A DNA stretch of 5,389 nt from Pseudomonadota bacterium (GCA_023457475.1 JAEWLO010000267.1:1-5389), one strand, 5' to 3'; positions 1-5,389 are shown, counted from the first letter of the stretch. Numbers and translations: made by a program. The notes: generated by a model not told the origin, from the letters alone.

Positions 1-23
1 GGACACGCATGGCGTGTCCCTAC
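1..23 (-). repeat. GTAG-type REP-like hairpin (SMAG-like), left copy
   Basis: Read on the minus strand, this starts with GTAG (23 to 20) and continues into a perfect 8-bp stem with a 3-base loop: arms 1-8 and 12-19, loop 9-11. This is the architecture of the SMAG/GTAG REP-like elements of Stenotrophomonas: GTAG head, 7-9 bp stem, small loop, about 22-25 nt in total. The CGCCATGCG core is, to my knowledge, a common SMAG core. Such elements usually lie just past stop codons, where they can act as mRNA 3' stabilisers or partial terminators. The element touches the window edge, so a longer array to the left is possible. Confidence 0.8.
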
Positions 24-40
24 GCGACCAACCCACCCCG

Positions 41-69
41 CGTGATGACGCGCCATGCGTGTCATCGCG
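41..69 (+). repeat. Second GTAG-type hairpin, inverted partner, just past proC
   Basis: Arms 41-53 and 57-69 form a 13-bp stem with two G-T wobble pairs and a CAT loop (54-56). Its 17-nt core (47-63) matches the core of the left copy (2-18, opposite strand) at 16 of 17 positions, so the two make an inverted pair. The GTAG head is degraded, reading GTGA at 42-45. The hairpin starts 9 bp after the proC stop codon. It could therefore cap the proC transcript 3' end, but there is no T tract on the proC-sense strand to make it a textbook rho-independent terminator. Confidence 0.7.
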
Positions 70-78
70 GGCCCGGCA

Positions 79-906
79 TCACGCCGCGTCGTTCGCCGCC
101 GACAACGTCCGCCCGCGCTCGGTGGCCGCCTCGATCGCCCGCGCCACGATCGCTTCAAACCCCTCCCGCTGGAACGACTCGATCGCCGCCTGGGTCGTGC
201 CGTTCGGCGAGGTCACCCGCCGCCGCAGTTCTGCCGGTGCTTCGCCGGACTCGTCCAGCATGCGGCTCGCCCCCAGCAGCGTCTGCACCACCAGGGTATG
301 CGCGGCGTCCGCAGAAAGCCCCTGCGCGCGTGCGGCGGCTTCCATCGCCTCGGCCAACAGGAACACATAGGCCGGCCCACTGCCGGAGACCGCGGTCACC
401 GCGTCCATGCGCGCTTCGTCTTCAATCCATACCGTCTTCCCCGCGCTGGCGAGGACCTGGTCGGCCTGCTGGCGCTGCCCGGCGGTCACCGCCGCGCTCG
501 CGTGCAGTCCGGTCACCCCGGCACCCAGCAGGGCGGGGGTATTGGGCATGGCACGGACCACCGCATCGTGCCCGCCCAGCCAGCGCTGCAGCTGGGCCCC
601 GGTGATGCCGGCGGCGATGGACACCACCAGCGGACGCCTGCCCAGGGCGGTATCGGCCAGCCCCGCGCAGACATCACGCAGCACCTGCGGTTTCACCGCC
701 AGCACCCACACATCGCCCCGGGCAGCCGCTTCACTGGCGGAGGCGTAGGTCTTCACGCCGAAGTCGGTGGTCAGCGCGTCTCGCAGATCGGTCACGGGTT
801 CAGCCACATGGATGTCGGCGGGCGCGACGCCCTGGCGGACGAGGCCGGCGATGAGGCTGCGGGCCATGTTGCCGCCGCCGATGAAGGTGAGGGAAGGAGA
901 CGTCAT
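79..906 (-). CDS. proC: Pyrroline-5-carboxylate reductase
   Basis: This 275-residue protein catalyses the last step of proline synthesis in the cytosol, the NAD(P)H-dependent reduction of 1-pyrroline-5-carboxylate to L-proline. An N-terminal Rossmann fold is shown by FIGGGNMA (8-15), with VKPQ (71-74) further along. The conserved RAMPNTPALLGAGVTGL runs from 118, and the C-terminal dimerisation half carries AVSGSGPAYVF (172-182) and the family signature RVTSPNGTT (230-238). Length is normal for ProC. The ATG at 906-904 is chosen because the family starts a few residues before the glycine-rich loop; the frame stays open further upstream, but that part runs into yggS in another frame. The ribosome site is weak (GGAA five bases before ATG). 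It lies 26 bp after yggS on the same strand, which suggests co-transcription and perhaps translational coupling. A GTAG-type hairpin follows the stop. Confidence 0.97.
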   Translation of the reverse strand: MTSPSLTFIGGGNMARSLIAGLVRQGVAPADIHVAEPVTDLRDALTTDFGVKTYASASEAAARGDVWVLAVKPQVLRDVCAGLADTALGRRPLVVSIAAGITGAQLQRWLGGHDAVVRAMPNTPALLGAGVTGLHASAAVTAGQRQQADQVLASAGKTVWIEDEARMDAVTAVSGSGPAYVFLLAEAMEAAARAQGLSADAAHTLVVQTLLGASRMLDESGEAPAELRRRVTSPNGTTQAAIESFQREGFEAIVARAIEAATERGRTLSAANDAA

Positions 907-932
907 GGAAGTTCCAGAGAGCGAAAGGAAAG

Positions 933-1604
933 TCAGGCGCGGGCACCGAACAGCGCGGTACCGATCCGCACCATCGTGGCACCGTGGGCGATGGCCTGGG
1001 GGTAGTCTGCGCTCATGCCCATGGACAAGGTGTCCACCTGCCGGTGGTGCGAAGCCAGCACCTGATACAACGCCCGCATGGCGTCGAAGGCCTGTGCACG
1101 GCGCGCCGGTTCCGGCCACGGCGCGGGAATGGCCATGAGCCCGCGCAGGCAAAGCCGCGGCTCGGCGGCGACCAGGGCGGCCAGCGCAGGCACGTCGCCC
1201 GGTGCGCAGCCGTGCTTGCTCTGTTCATCGTCGATATTGACCTGGATGAGCACGTTGAGCGGTCCACGCCCGGCAGGACGGTGCTGCGCAAGGGCGGCTA
1301 CCAGCTTGGGCCGGTCCACGCTCTGCACCCAGTCGAAATGCCGTGCCGCCAGCTCGGCCTTGTTGGACTGCAGGTGTCCGATCAGGTGCCATTCCAGCCC
1401 AAGTGTGACCAATGCCTCGATTTTGGGCACGGCTTCCTGCACGTAGTTCTCGCCGAACGCGCGCTGCCCCTGGGCCGCCAGCGCCGCCACCGCCGCGGCG
1501 GGCTGGGTCTTGGAAACCGCCAGCAGCAAGGGATCTGGCCGCCCGGCGGCGGTCGCCGCGTTGTGCAGGTTCAGCAGAATGGCAGACAGGGGCAGGGCGG
1601 ACAC
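933..1604 (-). CDS. yggS: YggS/PLPBP family pyridoxal phosphate homeostasis protein
   Basis: This is a 223-residue cytosolic PLP-binding protein (also called PLPBP, PROSC or PipY). It has the alanine-racemase-like barrel but is not known to catalyse a reaction; it buffers PLP and affects amino-acid and keto-acid balance. Visible family motifs are AVSKT with the PLP-binding lysine at 32, GENYVQE (51-57), HLIGHLQSNK (73-82), LSMGMSAD (193-200) and VRIGTALFG (212-220). The GTG at 1604-1602 is chosen as start: it gives the expected length and N-terminus, and a weak GGA lies 8 bases upstream. No in-frame ATG gives a better start. The frame stays open far upstream, antisense to pilT and pilU, so no stop codon limits the start choice. 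Neighbours are proC downstream on the same strand and pilT divergent, as in P. aeruginosa. Confidence 0.95.
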   Translation of the reverse strand: MSALPLSAILLNLHNAATAAGRPDPLLLAVSKTQPAAAVAALAAQGQRAFGENYVQEAVPKIEALVTLGLEWHLIGHLQSNKAELAARHFDWVQSVDRPKLVAALAQHRPAGRGPLNVLIQVNIDDEQSKHGCAPGDVPALAALVAAEPRLCLRGLMAIPAPWPEPARRAQAFDAMRALYQVLASHHRQVDTLSMGMSADYPQAIAHGATMVRIGTALFGARA

Positions 1605-1629
1605 AGGCGCATTCCAACGGATCAGGGAG

Positions 1630-1635
1630 GCTATA
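1630..1635 (-). promoter_or_regulatory. Candidate -10 element for yggS-proC, sharing TATA with pilT
   Basis: On the minus strand, TATAGC uses the same palindromic TATA (1632-1635) as the pilT -10. It would start transcription about 20 bases before the yggS GTG. The match to consensus is 4 of 6 and no -35 box is seen, so this is a suggestion only. Confidence 0.25.
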
Positions 1636-1637
1636 CT
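1632..1637 (+). promoter_or_regulatory. Candidate -10 element of the pilT-pilU promoter
   Basis: TATACT matches the sigma-70 -10 consensus at 5 of 6 positions. It would place the transcription start near 1644, giving a leader of about 48 bases before pilT. No convincing -35 box lies 16-18 bp upstream, and there is no TG of an extended -10. The promoter would therefore be weak or activator-dependent. Confidence 0.45.
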
Positions 1638-1646
1638 GCCGACCGG

Positions 1647-1660
1647 GGAAAGATCCTTCC
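1647..1660. repeat. 14-bp near-palindrome in the pilT leader
   Basis: GGAAAGATCCTTCC is a dyad centred on GATC with a single mismatched pair (positions 5 and 10 of the dyad). It lies just downstream of the predicted pilT start and upstream of the yggS one. It could be an operator for a dimeric regulator or simply chance. No known regulator site is recognised. Confidence 0.3.
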
Positions 1661-1674
1661 AGTCGCAGCAGTCT

Positions 1675-1682
1675 AAGGGGAG
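1675..1682 (+). promoter_or_regulatory. Ribosome binding site of pilT
   Basis: AAGGGGAG lies 9 bases before the ATG at 1692. It is the strongest purine-rich ribosome site in the window and fixes the pilT start. Confidence 0.8.
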
Positions 1683-1691
1683 TAGCAGCGT

Positions 1692-2729
1692 ATGGATATC
1701 GCCGAGCTGTTGGCGTTTTCCGTTAAGAACAAAGCATCGGATCTTCATCTGTCGGCAGGCCTGCCGCCGATGATCCGCGTGGACGGCGATGTCCGTCGCA
1801 TCAACATTCCGGCGTTGGACCACAAGCAGGTGCATGCGCTGGTGTACGACATCATGTCGGACAAGCAGCGTCGCGACTACGAAGAGTTCCTCGAAGTCGA
1901 CTTCTCGTTCGAGATTCCGAGCCTGGCGCGCTTCCGCGTCAACGCGTTCAACCAGAACCGTGGTGCGGGTGCGGTCTTCCGTACCATTCCCTCGGAAGTG
2001 CTCACCCTGGAAGACCTGGCCGTGCCGCCGATCTTCCGTGAGCTGATCGACCAGCCGCAGGGCCTGATCCTGGTGACCGGCCCGACCGGTTCGGGCAAGT
2101 CGACCACGCTGGCGGCGATGATCGACCACATCAACAAGAACGAATACGGTCATATCCTCACGGTCGAGGACCCGATCGAATTCGTGCACACCTCGCAGAA
2201 GTGCCTGATCAACCAGCGCGAAGTGCACCGCGATACGCACGGCTTCAACGAAGCGCTGCGCTCGGCGCTGCGTGAAGACCCGGACATCATCCTGGTGGGC
2301 GAACTGCGCGACCTGGAAACCATCCGCCTGGCACTGACCGCGGCGGAAACCGGCCACCTGGTGTTCGGCACCCTGCACACCAGCTCGGCCGCCAAGACCA
2401 CCGACCGCATCATCGACGTGTTCCCGGCCGGCGAAAAGCCGATGGTGCGCTCGATGCTGTCGGAGTCGCTGCGCGCGGTGATCTCGCAGGCGCTGCTGAA
2501 GAAGGTCGGCGGTGGCCGTACCGCGGCCTGGGAAATCATGGTCGGTACCCCGGCCATTCGAAACCTCATCCGTGAGGACAAGGTGGCGCAGATGTACTCG
2601 GCGATCCAGACCGGCCAGCAGCAGGGCATGATGACGCTCGACCAGCACCTGCAGGACCTGGTGAAGCGCAGCCTCATCACGCGCAACCAGGCCAAGGAAT
2701 ACGCCAAAGACAAGCGCATCTTCGAATAA
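1692..2729 (+). CDS. pilT: Type IV pilus retraction ATPase PilT
   Basis: PilT is the hexameric cytosolic motor at the base of the type IV pilus. It hydrolyses ATP to pull pilin subunits back into the inner membrane, powering twitching motility and pilus retraction. At 345 residues it is normal length. An N-terminal PAS-like domain (about 1-100) precedes the RecA-like ATPase. Walker A is GPTGSGKST (130-138, K136). The Asp box TVEDPIEFVH carries E159 and E163. Walker B is DPDIILVGELRD (196-207, E204). The His box holds H222 and H229. The C-terminal AIRNLIRE motif (288-295), known to be needed for retraction, is intact. All catalytic elements are present, so the motor should be active. The start is fixed by a strong ribosome site. 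pilU follows after 15 bp, so the two are probably one operon. Confidence 0.98.
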   Translation: MDIAELLAFSVKNKASDLHLSAGLPPMIRVDGDVRRINIPALDHKQVHALVYDIMSDKQRRDYEEFLEVDFSFEIPSLARFRVNAFNQNRGAGAVFRTIPSEVLTLEDLAVPPIFRELIDQPQGLILVTGPTGSGKSTTLAAMIDHINKNEYGHILTVEDPIEFVHTSQKCLINQREVHRDTHGFNEALRSALREDPDIILVGELRDLETIRLALTAAETGHLVFGTLHTSSAAKTTDRIIDVFPAGEKPMVRSMLSESLRAVISQALLKKVGGGRTAAWEIMVGTPAIRNLIREDKVAQMYSAIQTGQQQGMMTLDQHLQDLVKRSLITRNQAKEYAKDKRIFE

Positions 2730-2744
2730 CCGGGGCACATAGCG

Positions 2745-3887
2745 ATGAATACCACTGGCACTACCATCGACTTCACCTCGTTCCTCAAGCTGATGGCGCA
2801 TCAGAAGGCGTCGGACCTGTTCATCACCGCCGGCATGCCGCCGGCGATCAAGGTGAACGGCAAGATCTCGCCCATCACCCAGACGCCGCTCACGCCGCAG
2901 CAGAGCCGCGATCTGGTGCTGAACGTGATGACGCCCGCGCAGCGCGAGGAGTTCGAGAAAACCCACGAGTGCAACTTCGCCATCGGCCTGTCCGGTGTCG
3001 GGCGCTTCCGCGTGAGCTGCTTCTACCAGCGCAACCAGGTCGGCATGGTGCTGCGTCGCATCGAGACGCGCATTCCCACCGTGGAAGAGCTGAGCCTGCC
3101 GCCGATCATCAAGACGCTGGCGATGACCAAGCGCGGCATCATCCTGTTCGTGGGTGCAACCGGTACGGGTAAGTCCACGTCGCTGGCGGCGATGATCGGC
3201 TACCGCAACCTGAACTCGACCGGGCACATCATCACCATCGAAGACCCGATCGAATTCGTGCACAAGCATGAAGGCTGCATCATCACCCAGCGTGAAGTGG
3301 GCATCGATACCGACAGCTGGGAAGCGGCGCTGAAGAACACGCTGCGCCAGGCCCCGGACGTGATCATGATCGGCGAGGTGCGTACCCGCGAGGGCATGGA
3401 CCATGCCATCGCGTTCGCCGAAACCGGCCATCTGGTGCTGTGCACCCTGCACGCCAACAACGCCAACCAGGCCATGGACCGCATCATCAACTTCTTCCCG
3501 GAAGATCGCCGCGGGCAGCTGCTGATGGATCTGTCGCTGAACCTCAAGGGCGTGGTCGCACAGCAGCTGGTGCCCTCGCCGGATGGCAAGTCGCGCAAGG
3601 TGGCGATGGAAATCATGCTCGGCACGCCGCTGGTGCAGGATTACATCCGCGACGGCGAGATCCACAAGCTGAAGGAAGTGATGAAGGAGTCGGTCCAGCT
3701 GGGCATGCGCACCTTCGACCAGAGCCTGTTCGAGCTGTACCAGGCCGGCGAGATCAGCTACGAGGACGCACTGCGTTACGCCGACTCGCAGAACGAAGTG
3801 CGCCTGCGCATCAAGCTCTCGCAGGGCGGCGATGCCCGCACGCTGTCGCAGGGCCTGGACGGCGTGGAGATTTCCGAGGTTCGCTGA
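2745..3887 (+). CDS. pilU: PilT-dependent retraction ATPase PilU
   Basis: PilU is the second retraction ATPase of type IV pili and a paralogue of PilT. In studied bacteria it adds force to retraction but mostly works only together with PilT. At 380 residues it is about 35 longer than PilT, as usual, with the excess at the C-terminus. Walker A is GATGTGKST (137-145, K143). The Asp box ITIEDPIEFVH has E166 and E170. Walker B is APDVIMIGEVRT (203-214, E211). The His box AETGHLVLCTLHANN holds H229 and H236. Where PilT has AIRNLIRE, this protein reads PLVQDYIRDGE (295-305), the PilU pattern, and this is the best means of telling the two apart. GGGG (2732-2735) is a modest ribosome site 9 bases before the ATG. 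It is probably co-transcribed with pilT. Confidence 0.97.
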   Translation: MNTTGTTIDFTSFLKLMAHQKASDLFITAGMPPAIKVNGKISPITQTPLTPQQSRDLVLNVMTPAQREEFEKTHECNFAIGLSGVGRFRVSCFYQRNQVGMVLRRIETRIPTVEELSLPPIIKTLAMTKRGIILFVGATGTGKSTSLAAMIGYRNLNSTGHIITIEDPIEFVHKHEGCIITQREVGIDTDSWEAALKNTLRQAPDVIMIGEVRTREGMDHAIAFAETGHLVLCTLHANNANQAMDRIINFFPEDRRGQLLMDLSLNLKGVVAQQLVPSPDGKSRKVAMEIMLGTPLVQDYIRDGEIHKLKEVMKESVQLGMRTFDQSLFELYQAGEISYEDALRYADSQNEVRLRIKLSQGGDARTLSQGLDGVEISEVR

Positions 3888-3902
3888 GCGGCTTGCTTAC
3901 CT

Positions 3903-3925
3903 GCCGCCGGCATCCCGCCGGCGGC
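3903..3925 (+). terminator. GC-rich hairpin after pilU, possible terminator or processing site
   Basis: Arms 3903-3911 and 3917-3925 form a perfect 9-bp all-GC stem with a 5-base loop, 15 bp after the pilU stop. No T tract follows (the next bases are GTGATATTCC), so it is not a classic rho-independent terminator. It could be a partial terminator or a 3' stabiliser that separates pilTU from the next gene. It has no GTAG head and so is not placed with the SMAG-like repeats. Confidence 0.45.
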
Positions 3926-3935
3926 GTGATATTCC

Positions 3936-3940
3936 AAGAG
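3936..3940 (+). promoter_or_regulatory. Ribosome site that favours the second ATG of the RDD gene
   Basis: AAGAG lies 7 bases before the ATG at 3948 but only 1 base before the in-frame ATG at 3942. Normal spacing therefore favours 3948 as the start. Confidence 0.6.
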
Positions 3941-3947
3941 AATGCAC

Positions 3948-4547
3948 ATGGACTTGCATGATCCCTACCGCGCTCCCGACTCCTCGCGCCAGCCGTCCCG
4001 GCCCGGCGGTGCGGTGGACATGTCGGCAATCGCGTTCAGCGAAGACGAAAAAGTCGCCACGGCGGCCACCATCGCGGCCGGTTATTCATCCGGCGGCATC
4101 GTGGCCTGGCGCTGGCTGGCCAGCATCGTTGATTCGCTGGCGCTGATGTTCATCCTGCTCGCACCGGTGGCGGTGCTGGGCCGGGAGGTGTTTGAACAGA
4201 CATTCTGGCTGTGGCTCGCGCTCGCGGCGGCCTACTTCCCGGTGATGGAAGTGCTGCTGGGCGGTGCCCTGGGAAAACTGGCCACCGGCACGCGGGTCGT
4301 GAACATCCATGGGCAGCGACCCTCATGGGGGCAGGCGATCACCCGTACCCTGCTGCGTCTGGTGGAGGCGAACCCGATGCTGGTCGGGGGCATTCCGGCG
4401 GGCATCGCAGTGCTGGCGTCGGGCCAGAACCAGCGCATTGGAGACATGCTGGCCAAGACCTACGTGCTGCATCGTCGGGATATCGCGCGGATCCGGGCCC
4501 CGGGTGCCGCCCGGATCGAGCCGGGCATGCCGAAAGCCGGCGACTGA
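3948..4547 (+). CDS. RDD-family integral membrane protein
   Basis: This 199-residue inner-membrane protein has an RDD domain, a family whose biochemical role is mostly unknown (some members have been linked to ion transport). The N-terminus (1-50) is hydrophilic and begins with DPYRAP, resembling the NPYxAP-type head seen on many small bacterial membrane proteins. AWRWLASIVDSLAL (53-66) gives the family Arg (55) and Asp (62) and leads into a first hydrophobic segment at about 57-77. A second spans about 84-104, followed by GGALGKLATGTRVV (105-118). A weaker third segment is at about 142-158. QRIGDMLAKTYVL (162-174) supplies the last conserved Asp (166). A basic tail follows. The ATG at 3948 is preferred over 3942, which would add two residues. 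It lies 60 bp after pilU on the same strand, so read-through from pilTU is possible, but a hairpin lies between. The substrate is unknown. Confidence 0.85.
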   Translation: MDLHDPYRAPDSSRQPSRPGGAVDMSAIAFSEDEKVATAATIAAGYSSGGIVAWRWLASIVDSLALMFILLAPVAVLGREVFEQTFWLWLALAAAYFPVMEVLLGGALGKLATGTRVVNIHGQRPSWGQAITRTLLRLVEANPMLVGGIPAGIAVLASGQNQRIGDMLAKTYVLHRRDIARIRAPGAARIEPGMPKAGD

Positions 4548-4581
4548 ATCGATTTCACCTGCAACTGTCACGCCGATCGTG

Positions 4582-4587
4582 TCTAAT
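4582..4587 (+). promoter_or_regulatory. Weak candidate -10 for the YitT-family gene
   Basis: TCTAAT matches the -10 consensus at 5 of 6 positions but lacks the highly conserved A at position 2. The sequence 17 bp upstream (CTGCAA) is a poor -35. If real, transcription would start near 4594 and give a leader of about 23 bases that includes a small 5-bp hairpin (4589-4602). The rest of the 4548-4616 gap shows nothing else. Confidence 0.25.
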
Positions 4588-4616
4588 ACGCGTCCCCACG
4601 CGCGGTTCCCCCTCTC

Positions 4617-5324
4617 ATGTCCCTTCAATCCCATGGCGCTGCGCCGTGCGACGACGCTGACGGCCACCTGGTCACCTCTGGTCCGCTGACCCCGCCGCCT
4701 GACAGCGCCGGCACCGTGGCTGACGAAAAAGCGCTGCGCCATTCGGTGGCCGAGGACGTGCAGGGCATGGTCCTGGCCACTCTGGTGGCGTCGCTGGGCC
4801 TGGCGATCTTCGCCAAGGGCGGCCTGATGATCGGTGGCATGGCCGGCATGGCCTTCCTGCTGCATTACGCGGTGGGCTGGAACTTCGGCGTGGTGTTCGT
4901 GCTGGTGAACCTGCCGTTCTACTGGGTCGCGGTGCGCCGCATGGGCTGGGAGTTCACGCTCAAGACCTTCGCCGCCGTGACCGCCTGCGGCGCGTTGACC
5001 GATCTGCTGCCGCGCTTCGCCGATTTTTCGCACATGGCCCCGCTGTACTCGGCCTTGGTGGGTGGCGCGCTGTCCGGCCTGGGCATCCTGTTCTTCATCC
5101 GCCACCGGGCCAGCCTGGGCGGTATCGGCATCCTCGCGGTGTACCTGCAGCGTACCCGTGGCTGGAGCGCCGGCAAGGTGCAGATGTCCTTCGACACCCT
5201 GCTGATGTGCGCTGCCTTCTTCGTGCTGTCGCCCGACAAGGTGATGTACTCGGCGATCGGCGCGGTGGTCCTGAGCCTGGTGCTCATGTTCAACCACCGC
5301 CCTGGCCGTTACATGGGCGTCTGA
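4617..5324 (+). CDS. YitT-family multi-pass membrane protein
   Basis: This protein of up to 235 residues belongs to the YitT/DUF161 family of inner-membrane proteins, whose transported substrate is not established. Hydrophobic segments lie at about 49-69, 77-105, 114-132, 143-161, 191-206 and 210-226, giving five or six membrane passes. Family-like stretches are KGGLMIGGMAGMAFLLHY (67-84) with the paired glycines, the following VNLPFYW (97-103), and SLGGIGILAVYLQ (166-178). Start choice is uncertain. The ATG at 4617 is preceded by a pyrimidine run with no ribosome site, and residues 1-33 are polar, proline-rich and unlike the family. An in-frame GTG at 4716 (residue 34) would give a 202-residue protein closer to the conserved core, but it has no ribosome site either. 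Many YitT proteins carry a C-terminal soluble domain; this one ends soon after the last membrane segment, so it is a short form. A GTAG-type hairpin follows the stop. Confidence 0.85.
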   Translation: MSLQSHGAAPCDDADGHLVTSGPLTPPPDSAGTVADEKALRHSVAEDVQGMVLATLVASLGLAIFAKGGLMIGGMAGMAFLLHYAVGWNFGVVFVLVNLPFYWVAVRRMGWEFTLKTFAAVTACGALTDLLPRFADFSHMAPLYSALVGGALSGLGILFFIRHRASLGGIGILAVYLQRTRGWSAGKVQMSFDTLLMCAAFFVLSPDKVMYSAIGAVVLSLVLMFNHRPGRYMGV

Positions 5325-5328
5325 CAGG

Positions 5329-5350
5329 GCCGGGCAGAGCCCGGCGCTAC
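5329..5350 (-). repeat. GTAG-type REP-like hairpin (SMAG-like), right copy
   Basis: On the minus strand this reads GTAG (5350-5347), one spacer base, then a perfect 7-bp stem of GCCGGGC and its complement with a 3-base loop (arms 5329-5335 and 5339-5345, loop 5336-5338). The layout matches the left-end element, but the core sequence belongs to a different, GCCGGGC-type subgroup. It begins 4 bp after the YitT-family stop codon, the usual SMAG position, and may stabilise or end that transcript. No inverted partner is seen in the remaining 39 bases, which are GC-rich and hold only an 11-bp palindrome at 5370-5380 and no supportable gene. Confidence 0.8.
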
Positions 5351-5389
5351 GCGACTTCATGCATCGCCTGGGCCGGGCCCCCGCCCGCG

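Larger units (their letters stand above)
1605..1691. promoter_or_regulatory. yggS-pilT divergent intergenic control region
   Basis: These 87 bp must hold the start signals for both yggS (leftward) and pilT (rightward). The region contains a possible shared -10 around TATA 1632-1635, a 14-bp near-palindrome at 1647-1660 and the pilT ribosome site at 1675-1682. The first part of the region, 1605-1631, shows no recognisable -35 hexamer on either strand. I cannot identify a specific regulator from the sequence. Confidence 0.7.

Noticed and set aside
906..916. A small dyad (TGGAAGTTCCA) at the proC start that overlaps the weak ribosome site.
   Set aside because: It has a single-base centre and cannot fold as a hairpin; it is too short to separate from chance.
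55..1005. A 316-codon open frame on the plus strand opposite proC.
   Set aside because: It is a low-complexity Gly/Arg/His shadow of proC, which carries all its family motifs on the other strand.
79..1152. A longer form of proC starting at 1152.
   Set aside because: The extra 82 residues overlap yggS in another frame and lack ProC similarity; the ATG at 906 sits directly before the Rossmann loop as in the family.
933..3665. A 2.7-kb open frame on the minus strand continuing upstream from yggS, antisense to all of pilT and most of pilU.
   Set aside because: Its upstream part is rich in His, Arg, Gln and Asp, as expected of the antisense of GC-biased codons, and it has no family motifs. pilT and pilU are clear real genes on the other strand. 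Only the last 223 codons (yggS) are supported.
4323..5360. A 345-codon open frame on the minus strand opposite the RDD and YitT genes.
   Set aside because: It is His/Gln/Arg-rich shadow composition with no recognisable domain, overlapping two membrane protein genes whose hydrophobic patterns are clear.
5370..5380. An 11-bp palindrome in the GC-rich right tail, considered as a second SMAG half or a terminator.
   Set aside because: It has a one-base centre, so it cannot form a hairpin on its own, and there is no GTAG head or T tract; the window ends too soon to judge.

Overview
The window is GC-rich, densely coding bacterial chromosome. It most likely comes from Stenotrophomonas (Xanthomonadaceae). 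The best evidence is the short GTAG-headed hairpin repeats at both ends, which match the SMAG/GTAG REP-like elements typical of S. maltophilia and relatives. The gene order proC-yggS / pilT-pilU, divergently arranged, fits this and is also known from Pseudomonas aeruginosa. Genus is an inference: no rRNA or other phylogenetic marker is present.

Layout from left to right. Positions 1-69 hold an inverted pair of GTAG-type repeats. Two minus-strand genes follow, transcribed leftward in the order yggS (933-1604, PLP homeostasis protein) then proC (79-906, pyrroline-5-carboxylate reductase), 26 bp apart and probably one operon. An 87-bp divergent control region (1605-1691) separates yggS from the plus-strand pilT (1692-2729) and pilU (2745-3887), the two type IV pilus retraction ATPases, which are 15 bp apart. 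A GC hairpin (3903-3925) follows pilU. Then comes a small RDD-family membrane protein gene (3948-4547), a 69-bp gap, and a YitT-family multi-pass membrane protein gene (4617-5324). A single GTAG-type hairpin repeat (5329-5350) lies 4 bp after its stop. The last 39 bases are GC-rich and hold no gene I can support.

How the genes work together: PilT and PilU form the motor pair that depolymerises type IV pili, driving twitching motility, DNA uptake and surface behaviour. YggS binds pyridoxal phosphate and buffers its supply. ProC makes proline. The yggS-proC pair is a common housekeeping neighbourhood. The RDD and YitT membrane proteins have no assigned substrate and no clear link to the pili beyond position.

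I found no previously undescribed system. This is mostly an ordinary conserved core region. The items worth a second look are the mirrored GTAG repeats at the left end, a possible shared symmetric -10 element between yggS and pilT, and small dyads in the leaders.
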